A DNA stretch of 64,000 nucleotides from Microbacterium oxydans (GTDB lineage: Bacteria; Actinomycetota; Actinomycetes; Actinomycetales; Microbacteriaceae), in contig NZ_CP092891.1 of the NCBI RefSeq assembly GCF_026559675.1, forward strand, positions 806,001-870,000, written 5' to 3'. The position numbers and the translations under genes are program-made. The number at the start of each line of letters is the position of its first letter. Positions within the stretch are counted from its first letter, which is position 1. Below, one piece after another: positions 18,731 through 27,909 of the stretch. The notes beneath the pieces were generated by a model. That model searched no databases. It was not told the origin of the DNA and saw only the letters and a list, made by a program, of their open reading frames with translations.

Positions 18731-19620
18731 GCGGGCTCCTTCACAGTGCGGGTGCTGTCGTCGGGGGAGGTGACGGCGAGGAACACGTCGTCGAGAGTGG
18801 GGCGCCGCAGCGTGACCAGGCCGTCCTCCCCCTCTTCGTCGAGCAGATCCAGCGCTCGCCGCAGATCGGCCACGGTGCCGTCGGTGGGGATCTCCCGGCG
18901 GAGCCGCCCCCGACCGTCATGGAGCTCGACGGTGTCGCCGCCCACGCGCGCCTTGAGCTCGGCGGGGGTGCCGAGCGCAGCGATCCTGCCGTCGTGCAGC
19001 ACCGCGATCCGGTCCGCGAGCTGATCTGCCTCCTCCAGGTACTGCGTGGTGAGGAAGACCGTGGTGCCCGCACTCGCGAGCATCCGGATGATGTCCCAGA
19101 GCGCACGACGACTGCGGGTGTCGAGGCCCGTGGTCGGCTCGTCCAGGAAGAGCACCTCGGGGGTCACCACGAAGCTGAGGGCCAGGTCGAGTCGGCGACG
19201 CATGCCGCCCGAGAACGTGCGGACCACGCGAGACGCGGCATCCGTCAGATCGAACTGGGTGATGAGGTCCGCGGCCCGACGCTTCGCCGCGGCCCGGCCG
19301 AGACCGGCGAGCCGCGCGAACATGGCGACGTTCTCTGTCGCGGTGAGGGCGTCGTCGACAGCCGCGGCCTGACCGGTGAGGCTGATCCGCCGCTGGATCT
19401 CGATCGCCTGGGTGCGCACGTCCCACCCCGCGACCGTCGCCGAGCCGGCATCCGCAGCGGAGAGGGTGGTGAGGATGTTGATCGTCGTCGTCTTGCCCGC
19501 GCCGTTCGGCCCGAGCAGCGCGAAGACCTCACCGCGGGCGACGGTGAAGTCGAGTCCGTCGACGACGTTCTTCTTCTGGAAGGCCTTGCGCAGACCCTGC
19601 ACCTCGATGGCTGTCTCCAT
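18727..19620 (-). CDS. DrrA-type ABC exporter ATPase
   Basis: A 297-residue ATPase with the DrrA plan: the ABC core with Walker A GPNGAGKTT, signature TFSGGMRRRLDLALS and Walker B VLFLDEPTTGLD, then the C-terminal DrrA-associated domain (LYS/ARG-rich, ends TLDDVFLAVT). The start is the ATG at 19618-19620 with AAAGGAG at good spacing; a longer frame upstream would swallow the operator region and lacks family match. It overlaps the permease by 4 bp. The divergent TetR gene and two palindromes between them suggest substrate-induced expression. Confidence 0.88.
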   Translation of the reverse strand: METAIEVQGLRKAFQKKNVVDGLDFTVARGEVFALLGPNGAGKTTTINILTTLSAADAGSATVAGWDVRTQAIEIQRRISLTGQAAAVDDALTATENVAMFARLAGLGRAAAKRRAADLITQFDLTDAASRVVRTFSGGMRRRLDLALSFVVTPEVLFLDEPTTGLDTRSRRALWDIIRMLASAGTTVFLTTQYLEEADQLADRIAVLHDGRIAALGTPAELKARVGGDTVELHDGRGRLRREIPTDGTVADLRRALDLLDEEGEDGLVTLRRPTLDDVFLAVTSPDDSTRTVKEPA

Positions 19621-19633
19621 CAGGCGCTCCTTT

Positions 19634-19652
19634 CTGTGTAGGTAGAAAACTG
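19634..19652. promoter_or_regulatory. Operator-like site 1, near the drrA-like gene start
   Basis: CTGTGTAGGTAGAAAACTG matches operator-like site 2 at 15 of 19 positions. It lies just upstream of the ATPase Shine-Dalgarno. Overlapping and adjacent to it, AACTGTGTAYGAC is repeated at 19648-19660 and 19667-19679. The likely ligand is the divergent TetR-type regulator (inference). Confidence 0.5.
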
Positions 19653-19688
19653 TGTACGACCAACGCAACTGTGTATGACGGTAACACA

Positions 19689-19707
19689 CTGTTTAGGTAA
19701 TAAACAG
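19689..19707. promoter_or_regulatory. Operator-like site 2, perfect palindrome upstream of the TetR gene
   Basis: CTGTTTA-GGTAA-TAAACAG is a perfect 7-5-7 inverted repeat, 16 bp upstream of the TetR ATG. Its size and position fit a TetR operator that could control both divergent units. Confidence 0.6.
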
Positions 19708-19722
19708 AAGTAGGATGAGCGC

Positions 19723-20655
19723 ATGACTGACACCGAGCCGCCGGAGCTGCCACGGGGGATCGCGCTCGCCTGGGGCGTCGCCGCGAATCCGCAGCGTGGG
19801 CCGAAACGCGAGATGAGCGTCGAGAAGATCGTCGACGCCGCGGTCGAGCTGGCGGATGCCGAGGGGATCGGGGCGGTGTCGATGGCCGCGGTCGCCGCCC
19901 GCCTGGGCTTCACGCCGATGTCGCTGTACCGCTATGTCACCGCGAAGGACGATCTCCTGCTGCTGATGCAGGAGGAGGCGACCGGGCTCCCGCCTGCCAG
20001 CCACCTCGAGGCCGAGGGCTGGCGCGAGCGGCTGCTCTCCCTCTACGAGGAGCAGGTCGTCCTGTACCTCCGCCATCCGTGGATGCTGTCCCTGCCGATC
20101 ACCGGATCGCCGATCACGCCGCACAGCTCGGCGTGGCTGGACGCGAGTCTCGCCGCGCTCGAGGGCACCCCGCTGACGGCGGAGGAGCGGTTGGCGGTCG
20201 CGCTTGCGGTCACCGGTCACGCCCGATGGTGCGGGATCGTCCAGGCCGGATACACCGAGCAGTCCCGCGGCAGCGGCCTCACCCCCGACGAGGTGGCGGC
20301 GCGCGAAGCGGCGCTGTTCGACCGGGTGATCACCGCCGAGGAGTTCCCGGCGCTCCGACGCGCGATCGAGGACGACGTGTTCCTCTCGACGGCCGACCCG
20401 TTCCGCTTCGCCGTGGAGCGGACGCTCGACGGCGTCGCCTCGTACATGGCGGGCCTCGACCGCGGCGACGCGCATGCCGAGGCGACCGAGTGGATCGACC
20501 TCGATCCGGCCGAGCTGGCGGGTGACCGACGGCTCAAGGAAGCGCAGAAGGCGGTGCGTGAGGCGGAGAAGGCGCTGCGCGCGGCGCACAAGATCGAGCG
20601 GCAGACGCTGCGCGAGGCGCGCGACCGTCTGGCGAAGGCCAAGAAGTCGGGCTGA
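19723..20655 (+). CDS. TetR-family regulator, likely repressor of the adjacent DrrAB-type exporter
   Basis: A 310-residue TetR protein with an extended N terminus. The HTH domain spans about residues 28-80: MSVEKIVDAAVELADAEG, then SMAAVAARLGFTPMSLYRYVTAKDDLL. The following ligand-binding domain (to about 250) resembles the TetR_C class of actinobacterial drug regulators. The last ~60 residues are a charged alpha-helical tail rich in Ala/Lys/Arg/Glu, unusual in length for TetR proteins. It is divergent from the exporter genes, and two related operator-like sites lie in the 102-bp gap. Confidence 0.87.
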   Translation: MTDTEPPELPRGIALAWGVAANPQRGPKREMSVEKIVDAAVELADAEGIGAVSMAAVAARLGFTPMSLYRYVTAKDDLLLLMQEEATGLPPASHLEAEGWRERLLSLYEEQVVLYLRHPWMLSLPITGSPITPHSSAWLDASLAALEGTPLTAEERLAVALAVTGHARWCGIVQAGYTEQSRGSGLTPDEVAAREAALFDRVITAEEFPALRRAIEDDVFLSTADPFRFAVERTLDGVASYMAGLDRGDAHAEATEWIDLDPAELAGDRRLKEAQKAVREAEKALRAAHKIERQTLREARDRLAKAKKSG

Positions 20656-20772
20656 CCGCTCTCGATGCGCGCGTTCTCGGCGCTCGCGCCCCACTGATCA
20701 CATGGGTCACACGGGTTTACACGCGTCCCAGCTACCCCATAGAGTGTGCACATCGAGAAAGGGGTACGTGGG

Positions 20773-20964
20773 ATGCCCGAGGTTCCAGACGTCCGATTCC
20801 TCACGGTGGCCGAGGTCGCCGAGCTCATGCGCGTGTCCAAGATGACCGTGTATCGGCTGGTCCATGCGGGGGAGCTGCCTGCCGTCCGATTCGGACGGAG
20901 CTATCGCGTACCGGAGTCGGCCGTCGCCGACGCCCTGCAGCGACCGATCGCCGACGTGGGCTGA
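20773..20964 (+). CDS. Excisionase-like (MerR-type) helix-turn-helix protein
   Basis: A 63-residue DNA-binding protein: FLTVAEVAELMRVSKMTVYRLVHAGELPAVRFGRSYRVPESAV is the HTH_17/excisionase-family fold. The start is the ATG at 20773, preceded by GAAAGGGG at 8 bases. An in-frame GTG nine codons upstream is less likely. The gene sits just before bS22, the same order as mycobacterial Rv0500A-Rv0500B (established gene order, from memory). It is probably a chromosomal regulator rather than a phage excisionase. Confidence 0.82.
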   Translation: MPEVPDVRFLTVAEVAELMRVSKMTVYRLVHAGELPAVRFGRSYRVPESAVADALQRPIADVG

Positions 20965-21006
20965 GTCCCGAGCGGACGACAGCGCACAGAGCGGGCCGTC
21001 GGGTTT

Positions 21007-21014
21007 GCTAGACT
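21007..21014 (+). promoter_or_regulatory. Extended -10 element ahead of the bS22 gene
   Basis: TGCTAGACT around 21006-21014 gives TAGACT with an upstream TG, an extended -10 box. The transcript would have a leader of about 70 bases that includes a 7-bp hairpin (GGGTGTC/GACACCC) before the start codon. No strong -35 is seen. Confidence 0.45.
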
Positions 21015-21091
21015 GACCCGAGGCATTTTCCGTGCCCGTACCCGGGTGTCCGATTTCGGCGACACCCAGCCACTGACTTAGTGAGGTTTCC

Positions 21092-21190
21092 GTGGGTTCT
21101 GTCATCAAGAAGCGCCGCAAGCGCATGGCGAAGAAGAAGCACCGCAAGCTGCTTCGCAAGACTCGCCACCAGCGTCGCAACAAGAAGTAA
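21092..21190 (+). CDS. Small ribosomal subunit protein bS22 (AURKAIP1/COX24 domain)
   Basis: A 32-residue, extremely basic protein starting MGSVIKKRRKRMAKKKHRK and ending RHQRRNKK. It matches mycobacterial bS22, a small actinobacterial protein bound to the 30S subunit and identified in ribosome structures. The GTG start follows GTGAGG at suitable spacing. It is flanked by an extended -10 box and a clear terminator, so it is its own transcription unit. It is easily missed because of its size. Confidence 0.9.
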   Translation: MGSVIKKRRKRMAKKKHRKLLRKTRHQRRNKK

Positions 21191-21203
21191 GCGACCAGAC
21201 ACG

Positions 21204-21227
21204 AGCGCCTGTCTTCGGACGGGCGCT
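21204..21227 (+). terminator. Terminator hairpin after bS22
   Basis: AGCGCCTGTC and GACGGGCGCT pair over 10 bp (one T-G) around a stable TTCG loop, followed by TTTG. The hairpin lies 14 bp after the bS22 stop. Confidence 0.8.
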
Positions 21228-21268
21228 TTGTGTCTCCGGCCGCATCTCCGCACCGCCGAGAGGATGTC

Positions 21269-21571
21269 ATGAAGTCGATCACCGTCACCGAGCTCGCCGA
21301 GCGATCCGGTGTCCCGCTCATCGATGTGCGGGAGGTGGACGAGTTCGCCGCCGGCCACGTGCCCGGCGCCGTCAACATCCCGATGTCCGAGATCGGCGAC
21401 AGGCTCGAAGAACTGCCGGCAGAGGCGTTCGATGTGATCTGCCAGGCGGGCGGGCGATCGGCCCGCGTCGTCGAAGCGCTCGAGGCCCGGGGCTTCGACG
21501 CCACGAACGTCGAGGGCGGGACCGGCGAATGGATCTCGCAGGGGCGCGCCGTCGAGGTACCGTCCGCGTGA
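21269..21571 (+). CDS. Rhodanese-like domain protein
   Basis: A 100-residue single-domain rhodanese. It has LIDVREVDEFAAGHVPGAVNIP (the CH2A-like motif) and the active-site cysteine in VICQAGGRSARV. Such proteins transfer sulfane sulfur or act in redox sensing. The ATG at 21269 gives the natural domain start. The TGA stop overlaps the GTG of the glutaredoxin-like gene, making a three-gene coupled chain with it and the Dabb protein. Confidence 0.88.
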   Translation: MKSITVTELAERSGVPLIDVREVDEFAAGHVPGAVNIPMSEIGDRLEELPAEAFDVICQAGGRSARVVEALEARGFDATNVEGGTGEWISQGRAVEVPSA

Positions 21572-21864
21572 CCACGCTGACCCTCATCGGCAAGCCCGAC
21601 TGTCACCTGTGCGACGTGGCGTCCGACGTGATCGACGCCGTCGTCGCAGAGCTGCCCGACGCCGCGGCGGAGCAGATCGAGATCGTCGAGGCGTCGATCC
21701 AGGACGACCCCGCGCTGTACGAGCTGTGGTGGGAGAAGATCCCGGTCGTGCTGATCGACGGCGAGCTGCACGCCCACTGGCGGGTGGCGCCCGACCGGCT
21801 CCGCGAAGCCCTCGAGGACTCCGTCCGCGACACCGCGGCCACCCGAACGAAGGAATCCCTGTGA
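21568..21864 (+). CDS. Glutaredoxin-like (DUF836) thiol-redox protein
   Basis: A 98-residue thioredoxin-fold protein with an N-terminal CxxC: LIGKPDCHLCDVA. The DCHLCD active site and the VVLIDGE cis-proline-region equivalent (KIPVVLID) fit the DUF836 glutaredoxin-like family. The GTG start overlaps the rhodanese stop (GTGA) and the stop overlaps the next GTG, so all three are coupled. The context suggests thiol or sulfur chemistry (inference). Confidence 0.85.
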   Translation: MTTLTLIGKPDCHLCDVASDVIDAVVAELPDAAAEQIEIVEASIQDDPALYELWWEKIPVVLIDGELHAHWRVAPDRLREALEDSVRDTAATRTKESL

Positions 21865-22163
21865 CCATCCGCCACGTCGTGACCTGGAAGCTCGCCGCCG
21901 AAGATGCGGCCGAGCGCGGAGCGCAGGCCGCCGAGGTCGCCCGTCGCCTCAATGCCCTCGACGGCGTGGTGCCGCAGCTTCTCTCGATCTCCGCCGGTGC
22001 GAACGCCGCCTACCCGGACACGAACTGGGACGTGACGTTGGTCGCCGACTTCGCCTCCGTCGCCGCGATCGACGAGTACCAGGTGCACCCCGCGCACGAG
22101 GAGGTCGCCGCGTACATCCGCTCGGTGGTCGCCTCGCGCGTCGCCGTCGACTTCGAGGTCTGA
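21861..22163 (+). CDS. Stress-responsive alpha/beta-barrel (Dabb) domain protein
   Basis: A 100-residue Dabb-domain protein starting VTIRHVVTWKL, with WDVTLVADFASVAAIDEYQVHPAHEEVAAYI, the typical second strand and helix. These dimeric ferredoxin-like barrels are of largely unknown function in bacteria. The GTG start at 21861 overlaps the preceding stop by 4 bp. Confidence 0.87.
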   Translation: MTIRHVVTWKLAAEDAAERGAQAAEVARRLNALDGVVPQLLSISAGANAAYPDTNWDVTLVADFASVAAIDEYQVHPAHEEVAAYIRSVVASRVAVDFEV

Positions 22164-22330
22164 GACCGCATCGCACGTCGTGCGGCACCGAATCCCACGG
22201 TGTGATCGAAGTGGCCGTGAAACACAAACGTGATACGTCTGTCATCTGATGTCATTGGTCACGTGACGAGCCGCATGTTTAGATGATCTCCTACCCGCCT
22301 GGGCCCTGCCCTCGTATCACAGGAGCTGAC

Positions 22331-23149
22331 ATGCCTCGTCGTAACCTCATCGCCGGTCTCGCCCTCGTGGCGACGGCCACCCTCGCCCTCGCCGGCTGTG
22401 CGACCGGATCGAACGACGCGGGAAGCAGTGACGCTCCCGCCGCGGGCGACAAGTACGGTCTGGTCGAGCCGGGCGTTCTGACCGTGTGCTCGGACGTGCC
22501 CTACCCGCCGTTCGAGGTGGAGGACCCGTCGAGCGACATCGAGTACTCCGGCTTCGACATCGACCTGCTCGCCGCCATGGCGGCGAAGCTCGACCTCAAG
22601 CTCTCCGTGCAGGACGTGGGCTTCGACGCCCTCCAGTCGGGAACGACGCTCGCCGCCGGACAGTGCGACATCGGCGCATCCGCCATGACGATCACCGACG
22701 AGCGCAAGGCCAACATCGACTTCTCCGACCCGTACGTCGAGTCGCTGCAGTCGCTCCTCGTACGTGCCGACTCGGGCATCAAGTCGATCGACGACCTCGA
22801 CGGCAAGAACGTCGGTGTGCAGCAGGGCACGACCGGAGAGACCTACGCGGGCGAGAACGCTCCGGGCGCGCAGCTCGTGCAGTACCCCTCGGACGGTGAG
22901 CTGTGGCCGGCCATGCAGGCCGGTCAGATCGATGCGATCCTGCAGGACCAGCCGGTCAACTACGTCCACGAGCAGGACGACCCCGCGTACAAGATCGTCG
23001 AGACCTACCCGACTGACGAGACGTACGGCTTCGCCTTCGCCAAGGGGGAGAAGGACGAGCTGCGCGAGGCCCTGAACAAGGCGCTCAAGGAGCTTCAGGA
23101 CGACGGCGGCTACCAGAAGATCTACGACGAGTACCTCGCGGCCAAGTGA
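22331..23149 (+). CDS. Polar amino acid ABC importer, lipid-anchored binding protein
   Basis: A 272-residue SBP_bac_3-type binding protein. The signal ends in lipobox LALAGC; the mature protein has LTVCSDVPYPPFEV, YSGFDIDLLAAMA and GTTLAAGQCDIGASAMTITDERK, all standard for polar amino acid binding proteins. ATG at 22331 follows AGGAG. The 167-bp upstream gap has the palindrome GTCACGTGAC at 22258-22267, of unknown role. It is followed by permease and ATPase genes to make a complete importer. The exact amino acid cannot be told. Confidence 0.9.
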   Translation: MPRRNLIAGLALVATATLALAGCATGSNDAGSSDAPAAGDKYGLVEPGVLTVCSDVPYPPFEVEDPSSDIEYSGFDIDLLAAMAAKLDLKLSVQDVGFDALQSGTTLAAGQCDIGASAMTITDERKANIDFSDPYVESLQSLLVRADSGIKSIDDLDGKNVGVQQGTTGETYAGENAPGAQLVQYPSDGELWPAMQAGQIDAILQDQPVNYVHEQDDPAYKIVETYPTDETYGFAFAKGEKDELREALNKALKELQDDGGYQKIYDEYLAAK

Positions 23150-23183
23150 CCGGCGGCGTCGGTAGAGCGGGAGGACCTCGACG

Positions 23184-23977
23184 ATGGCGTTGAGGCGTAC
23201 GACCAAGAGCAAGCTGTATAGGTATTCGGTCTACGCGGTGCTGATCGCGATCGCCGTCTGGGTGATCGTGAGCACCGACTGGGCCAGGATCGCACAGCTG
23301 TACTTCAACCCCGAGGTCGCGGTGAAGATGCTCCCGGGCATCATCACCACGGCACTCGTGAACACCTTGTGGTTCACAGCGGTGGCGTTCGTGGGCGGCC
23401 TGCTGCTCGGTGTTCTCCTGGCCCTGATGAAGCTGTCGGCGATCGGACCGTTCCGGTGGATCGCGACGTGCTGGATCGAGCTGTTCCGCGGGCTTCCCGC
23501 GATCCTCACGATCTTCGCGATCGCGTTCATCCTGCCGATCGGGCTCGGAGTGCCGGCCACGAAGCTCGGCGGACCGGTCGTCCTCGGGCTCATCGGTCTG
23601 ATCCTGGTCGCCTCGGCCTACATGGCGGAGACGATCCGCGCCGGCATCCAGGCTGTTCCGAAGGGGCAGACGGAGGCGGCGCGCTCCCTGGGCATGTCGC
23701 CCATGAAGACGACGTTCTGGATCGTCGTGCCGCAGGGGTTCCGGATCATCATCCCGCCGTTGACCAACGAGTTCGTCCTCCTGTTGAAGGACACGTCGCT
23801 GCTCTTCGTGGCGGGTTCCTTCATCTGGTCGAAGGAGCTCACGAACTTCGCCCGTGACGCGAGCACCCAGAACGCGAACGGAACGCCGCTGATCATGGCG
23901 GCGATCCTCTATCTGATCGTGACGATCCCGCTCACGCGCTTCAGCGCATGGCTGGAGCGTCGGATGGCGAGGCAGCG

Positions 23978-23981
<4 letters not shown>
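23184..23981 (+). CDS. Polar amino acid ABC importer permease
   Basis: A 265-residue His/Glu/Gln/Arg-type permease. It has an N-terminal membrane anchor, then a five-helix core with the EAA loop [33 protein letters not shown]. Near the C terminus KDTSLLF is another family hallmark. It lies between the binding protein and ATPase genes; its TGA overlaps the ATPase ATG. Confidence 0.9.
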
Positions 23982-24733
<752 letters not shown>

Positions 24734-24770
24734 CTCCGCGTCCGGTCGCACCGCGACCCTCGCGAATGCC

Positions 24771-24808
24771 GAGACCCCCTGCCGCAGACATCTGCGACAG
24801 GGGGTCTC
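24771..24808. terminator. Bidirectional terminator between convergent genes
   Basis: GAGACCCCCTG pairs perfectly with CAGGGGGTCTC, with a second inner stem CGCAG/CTGCG around ACAT. It lies between the amino acid importer ATPase (+) and the DUF1508 gene (-), serving both ends. Confidence 0.8.
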
Positions 24809-24828
24809 GACGTGAAGCGTGGGGGAGG

Positions 24829-25005
24829 TCAGGCCTCGACGACCTCGGCATCGGCGGCGTTGCGACGGACGGAGTCGATGCCGTTCAGCGCCGCGGACTT
24901 AGACGAGTAGCCCTCGCTGATCGCGATGACCTCGCCGTTGCCGGCCTTGAGGCGGAACCGGTACTCGCCGGCCTTGTCGGTGTACAGCTCGAACGTGCCT
25001 GCCAT
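24829..25005 (-). CDS. DUF1508 (YegP-like) small protein
   Basis: A 58-residue protein beginning MAGTFELYTDKAGEYRFRLK and containing NGEVIAISEGYSSKSAALNGI, the DUF1508 repeat unit that E. coli YegP carries twice. Function unknown. The start has AAAGGAAG at a good distance, and codon use looks coding. It is a monocistronic gene ended by the shared hairpin at 24771-24808. Confidence 0.88.
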   Translation of the reverse strand: MAGTFELYTDKAGEYRFRLKAGNGEVIAISEGYSSKSAALNGIDSVRRNAADAEVVEA

Positions 25006-25091
25006 GAGGCTTCCTTTCTCTCGGATGAAGGGAACCCCGCCCCTCGGGCCTCACGCTAGCGCGCGGAGCCGGGCCGGGGGAAGAGCGACGA

Positions 25092-26183
25092 TCAGCCCCG
25101 CGGGTGCACGGCGACAGGCTCGGGTGCGACCGCGATGCGCACGCGATCGCCGAACGTCGGATGGATGCCCGGCGCGTGCTGCACGCGAACCAGCTCCCCG
25201 GATTCGGTGCGGACGAGCGTGCGGCGCATGCTGCCGAGGAAGGTGCTCTCCTCGACCAGGGCGTCGGTCGCGGCATCCGCCTCCGAGGCGAAGTACACGT
25301 TCTCCGGTCGCACGTACACATCGACCGGGCCGTCCGCCGGGGACTGCAGCGGGAGGCGCTGCCCCCACACCGTCACGTGATCGCCGTCGGCGACGCCGGA
25401 CACGATGCTGGACAGGCCCACGAACGCCGCGACTCCGGCGGTCGACGGCATCGTGTACAGCTGCTCCGGCGAGCCGATCTGCTCGATGCGCCCGGCGTTC
25501 ATCACGGCGATCCGGTCGGAGACGGCCAGCGCCTCCTCCTGGTCGTGCGTGACGAAGACCGTGGTGATGCCGAGGCGCAGCTGGATGCGGCGGATCTCGT
25601 CGCGCAACTGCACGCGCACCTTCGCATCGAGCGCCGACAGCGGCTCGTCGAGCAGGAGCACCTTGGGCTCGGTGACCAGCGCACGCGCGAGCGCGACACG
25701 CTGCTGTTGACCTCCGGAGAGCTGATGCGGGAACCGGTCGGCGAAGTCGGCGAGCCCGACCAGTGCGAGGGCATCCACGGCCCGACGCGCGGCCTCCGCC
25801 TTGCCGACTCCCCGACGGCGCAGGCCGAAGGCGGTGTTCTCGGCCACCCGCAGGTGCGGGAACAGGGAGTACGACTGGAAGACCATGCCGATGTCGCGCT
25901 TGTTGGTCGGCACGCGCGAGACGTCGCCGCCGCCGAGCAGCACGGCGCCCTCGTCAGCGCCCTCGAGACCGGCGAGCACCCGGAGCAGCGTGGTCTTCCC
26001 GCAGCCGGACGGGCCGAGGAGGGAGACGAACTCACCGGGAGCGATGTCGAGGTCGACGCCGTGCAGCACCCTGTTGCCGGCGTAGCTCTTGACGATGCCC
26101 TGCAGCTCGACGCGGGTGCCCTCGCCGGCCTGGGCGAGCAGCAGGTTGTCCTTGGTGCGCGGCAGCGCGTGGTCGATGGTCAT
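25092..26183 (-). CDS. ABC importer ATPase, polyamine/iron/phosphonate type
   Basis: A 363-residue ATPase of the PotA/FbpC/CysA class. It has Walker A GPSGCGKTT, FQSYSLFPHLRVAEN, signature LSGGQQQR, Walker B VLLLDEPLSALDAK and VTHDQEEALAVSDR, then a C-terminal TOBE-like regulatory domain from about residue 270. It is the last gene of a coupled four-gene importer operon; its ATG overlaps the second permease stop by 4 bp. Confidence 0.88.
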   Translation of the reverse strand: MTIDHALPRTKDNLLLAQAGEGTRVELQGIVKSYAGNRVLHGVDLDIAPGEFVSLLGPSGCGKTTLLRVLAGLEGADEGAVLLGGGDVSRVPTNKRDIGMVFQSYSLFPHLRVAENTAFGLRRRGVGKAEAARRAVDALALVGLADFADRFPHQLSGGQQQRVALARALVTEPKVLLLDEPLSALDAKVRVQLRDEIRRIQLRLGITTVFVTHDQEEALAVSDRIAVMNAGRIEQIGSPEQLYTMPSTAGVAAFVGLSSIVSGVADGDHVTVWGQRLPLQSPADGPVDVYVRPENVYFASEADAATDALVEESTFLGSMRRTLVRTESGELVRVQHAPGIHPTFGDRVRIAVAPEPVAVHPRG

Positions 26184-26974
26184 GAGCGGGCCTTTCCGGA
26201 GCCGCGGGCGACGCGACCGATGACGAGGAGCAGGAGGAAGACGAGCAGCAGGGCGAGCAGGGTGAAGATCGCCGGTGCATACGGGTCCTGTTTGTTCACG
26301 ACGACCATGGCGGTCTGGAACACCTGACGGTTCAGGAGCGAGGCGATCGTGAACTCGCCCAGCACCACGGCGATCGAGATGAGTGAAGCCGCGAGGAGGC
26401 CCTGGCGCAGGTTCGGTGCGAGCACCTTCAGCACGACCGTCGGCCAGCTCGCTCCGAGCGATCGCGCCGCCTCGGAGAGGGTCAGCAGATCGGCCGCGTC
26501 GATCGACGCCTGGATCGAGCGGAACGCGAACGGCAGCACGGTGATCCCGTACGCGAAGGCGAGGGTCCAGGTGCCGGTCCCGAAGGCGCGGCCGATCTGC
26601 AGGTAGATCGGTGCGAGGCCGACGACGAGCACGATCGCGGGGATCGAGATCGGCAGCAGCACCGCGAACTCGAAGGCCGGCTTGAGCTTCGGGAAGCGCA
26701 GGTTCACCAGGATCATGGTCGGTGCGAGCAGGAGCAGCACGATGGCGACCGTGACGACCGCGAGGATCAGGGAGTTGCCCAGGCCCGTCCAGATGGGCTT
26801 GAGCGTGGCCGCGGCCGCGGGGTCGAACAATGCGGCCCAGCGAGCGAACGACAGTCCGCCTTCGGGATCGCGCAGCGTGAAGAGGAACGTCGACAGCAGC
26901 GGGACCGCGAAGAACGCGCCGACCAGGATGCCGATGACCCAGCGGGTGGCGAGGGAGGGACCGAGCCGGTTCAC
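26180..26974 (-). CDS. ABC importer permease 2 (PotC/FbpB type)
   Basis: A 264-residue permease with about six helices and an EAA loop: SEAARSLGASWPTVVLKVLAPNLRQGLLAASLIS. The GTG start at 26974 (VNRLGPSLATRWVIG) overlaps the first permease stop (GTGA); the longer frame upstream lies inside that gene. The stop overlaps the ATPase ATG. Confidence 0.87.
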   Translation of the reverse strand: MNRLGPSLATRWVIGILVGAFFAVPLLSTFLFTLRDPEGGLSFARWAALFDPAAAATLKPIWTGLGNSLILAVVTVAIVLLLLAPTMILVNLRFPKLKPAFEFAVLLPISIPAIVLVVGLAPIYLQIGRAFGTGTWTLAFAYGITVLPFAFRSIQASIDAADLLTLSEAARSLGASWPTVVLKVLAPNLRQGLLAASLISIAVVLGEFTIASLLNRQVFQTAMVVVNKQDPYAPAIFTLLALLLVFLLLLVIGRVARGSGKARS

Positions 26975-27909
26975 GACTGCCACCTCGCCGCGCGTCGCTG
27001 CACCAGGGAGTACAGGGCCATCACGACCCCGACGATCACGATCATGCCGAGCGCGAGGGCGCCGGCGAGGTTCTCGCGACCGAGCACCGTCTCGCTCGTG
27101 AGAGCCGTGCGGATCTGCAGCGGCACGATCTGCGCACCCTGGCTCGCGAGCGCGGCGGCCGTGGCGTAGGAGGAGAAGGCGTTCGCGAACAGCAGCAGCA
27201 GGCTGGCGAGGAACGAGGGCGCGAGCACGGGGATGCCCACGCGCAGCCAGAAGCTCGCCCTGGTGCCGCCGAGTGTGAGGTTGGCCTCGGCCCACTGCGG
27301 CTTGAGCGCGGCGAGGGCGGGCATGAAGGTGATGACCATCAGCGGGATCTGGAAGTAGAAGTAGGGGAGGATGAGGCCGGGCAGCTCGTACAGCCAGGTG
27401 CCGTTCTCGAAGATGTTGACGCCGAACGTGTCCTTCAGGAACACGGTGATCACGCCCTGGATGCCGATCGTGGCGATGAAGGCGAATGCCAGCATGACGC
27501 CGCCGAACTGCGCGAGCACACCGGCGGCGGCGTCCACGGCGGAGCGGGTCCGGCCCTCGGGGTCCATGCCGAGCAGCGCGTAGCAGACGAGCGCACCGAT
27601 CAGCGCGCCGACGACGGCGGTGAGCAGTGAGAGGCCGGCCGAGTTGCCGAAGGTGTTCAGCACGACGGGATCGGCGAGGGCGGACACGTTCGCCCAGGTG
27701 AACGTGCCGTCCTTCGTGAAGAAGCCGGATCCGATCGACAGGATCGTCGGCACCGCGAGGAACAGCACCACGTAGGCGGCGAAGGGGACGAGCCCCAGCC
27801 AGGCGAAGGACGGAGCGGACCGCCGGGCCCTCGCATCCTGCGAAGGCCCGGCGGGGGTGACGGGGGCGGACGCCGTGGCATCCGCCCCCGTTGCGGTGAG
27901 GGTCGTCAC
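26971..27909 (-). CDS. ABC importer permease 1 (PotB type)
   Basis: A 312-residue permease. The first ~40 residues form an unusual Ala/Thr/Pro-rich cytoplasmic tail, then SFAWLGLVPFAAYVVLFLAVPTILSIG begins the membrane domain. The EAA loop is the LTLGGTRASFWLRVGIPVLAPSF region. The GTG at 27909 overlaps the binding protein stop (GTGA). Confidence 0.86.
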   Translation of the reverse strand: MTTLTATGADATASAPVTPAGPSQDARARRSAPSFAWLGLVPFAAYVVLFLAVPTILSIGSGFFTKDGTFTWANVSALADPVVLNTFGNSAGLSLLTAVVGALIGALVCYALLGMDPEGRTRSAVDAAAGVLAQFGGVMLAFAFIATIGIQGVITVFLKDTFGVNIFENGTWLYELPGLILPYFYFQIPLMVITFMPALAALKPQWAEANLTLGGTRASFWLRVGIPVLAPSFLASLLLLFANAFSSYATAAALASQGAQIVPLQIRTALTSETVLGRENLAGALALGMIVIVGVVMALYSLVQRRAARWQS

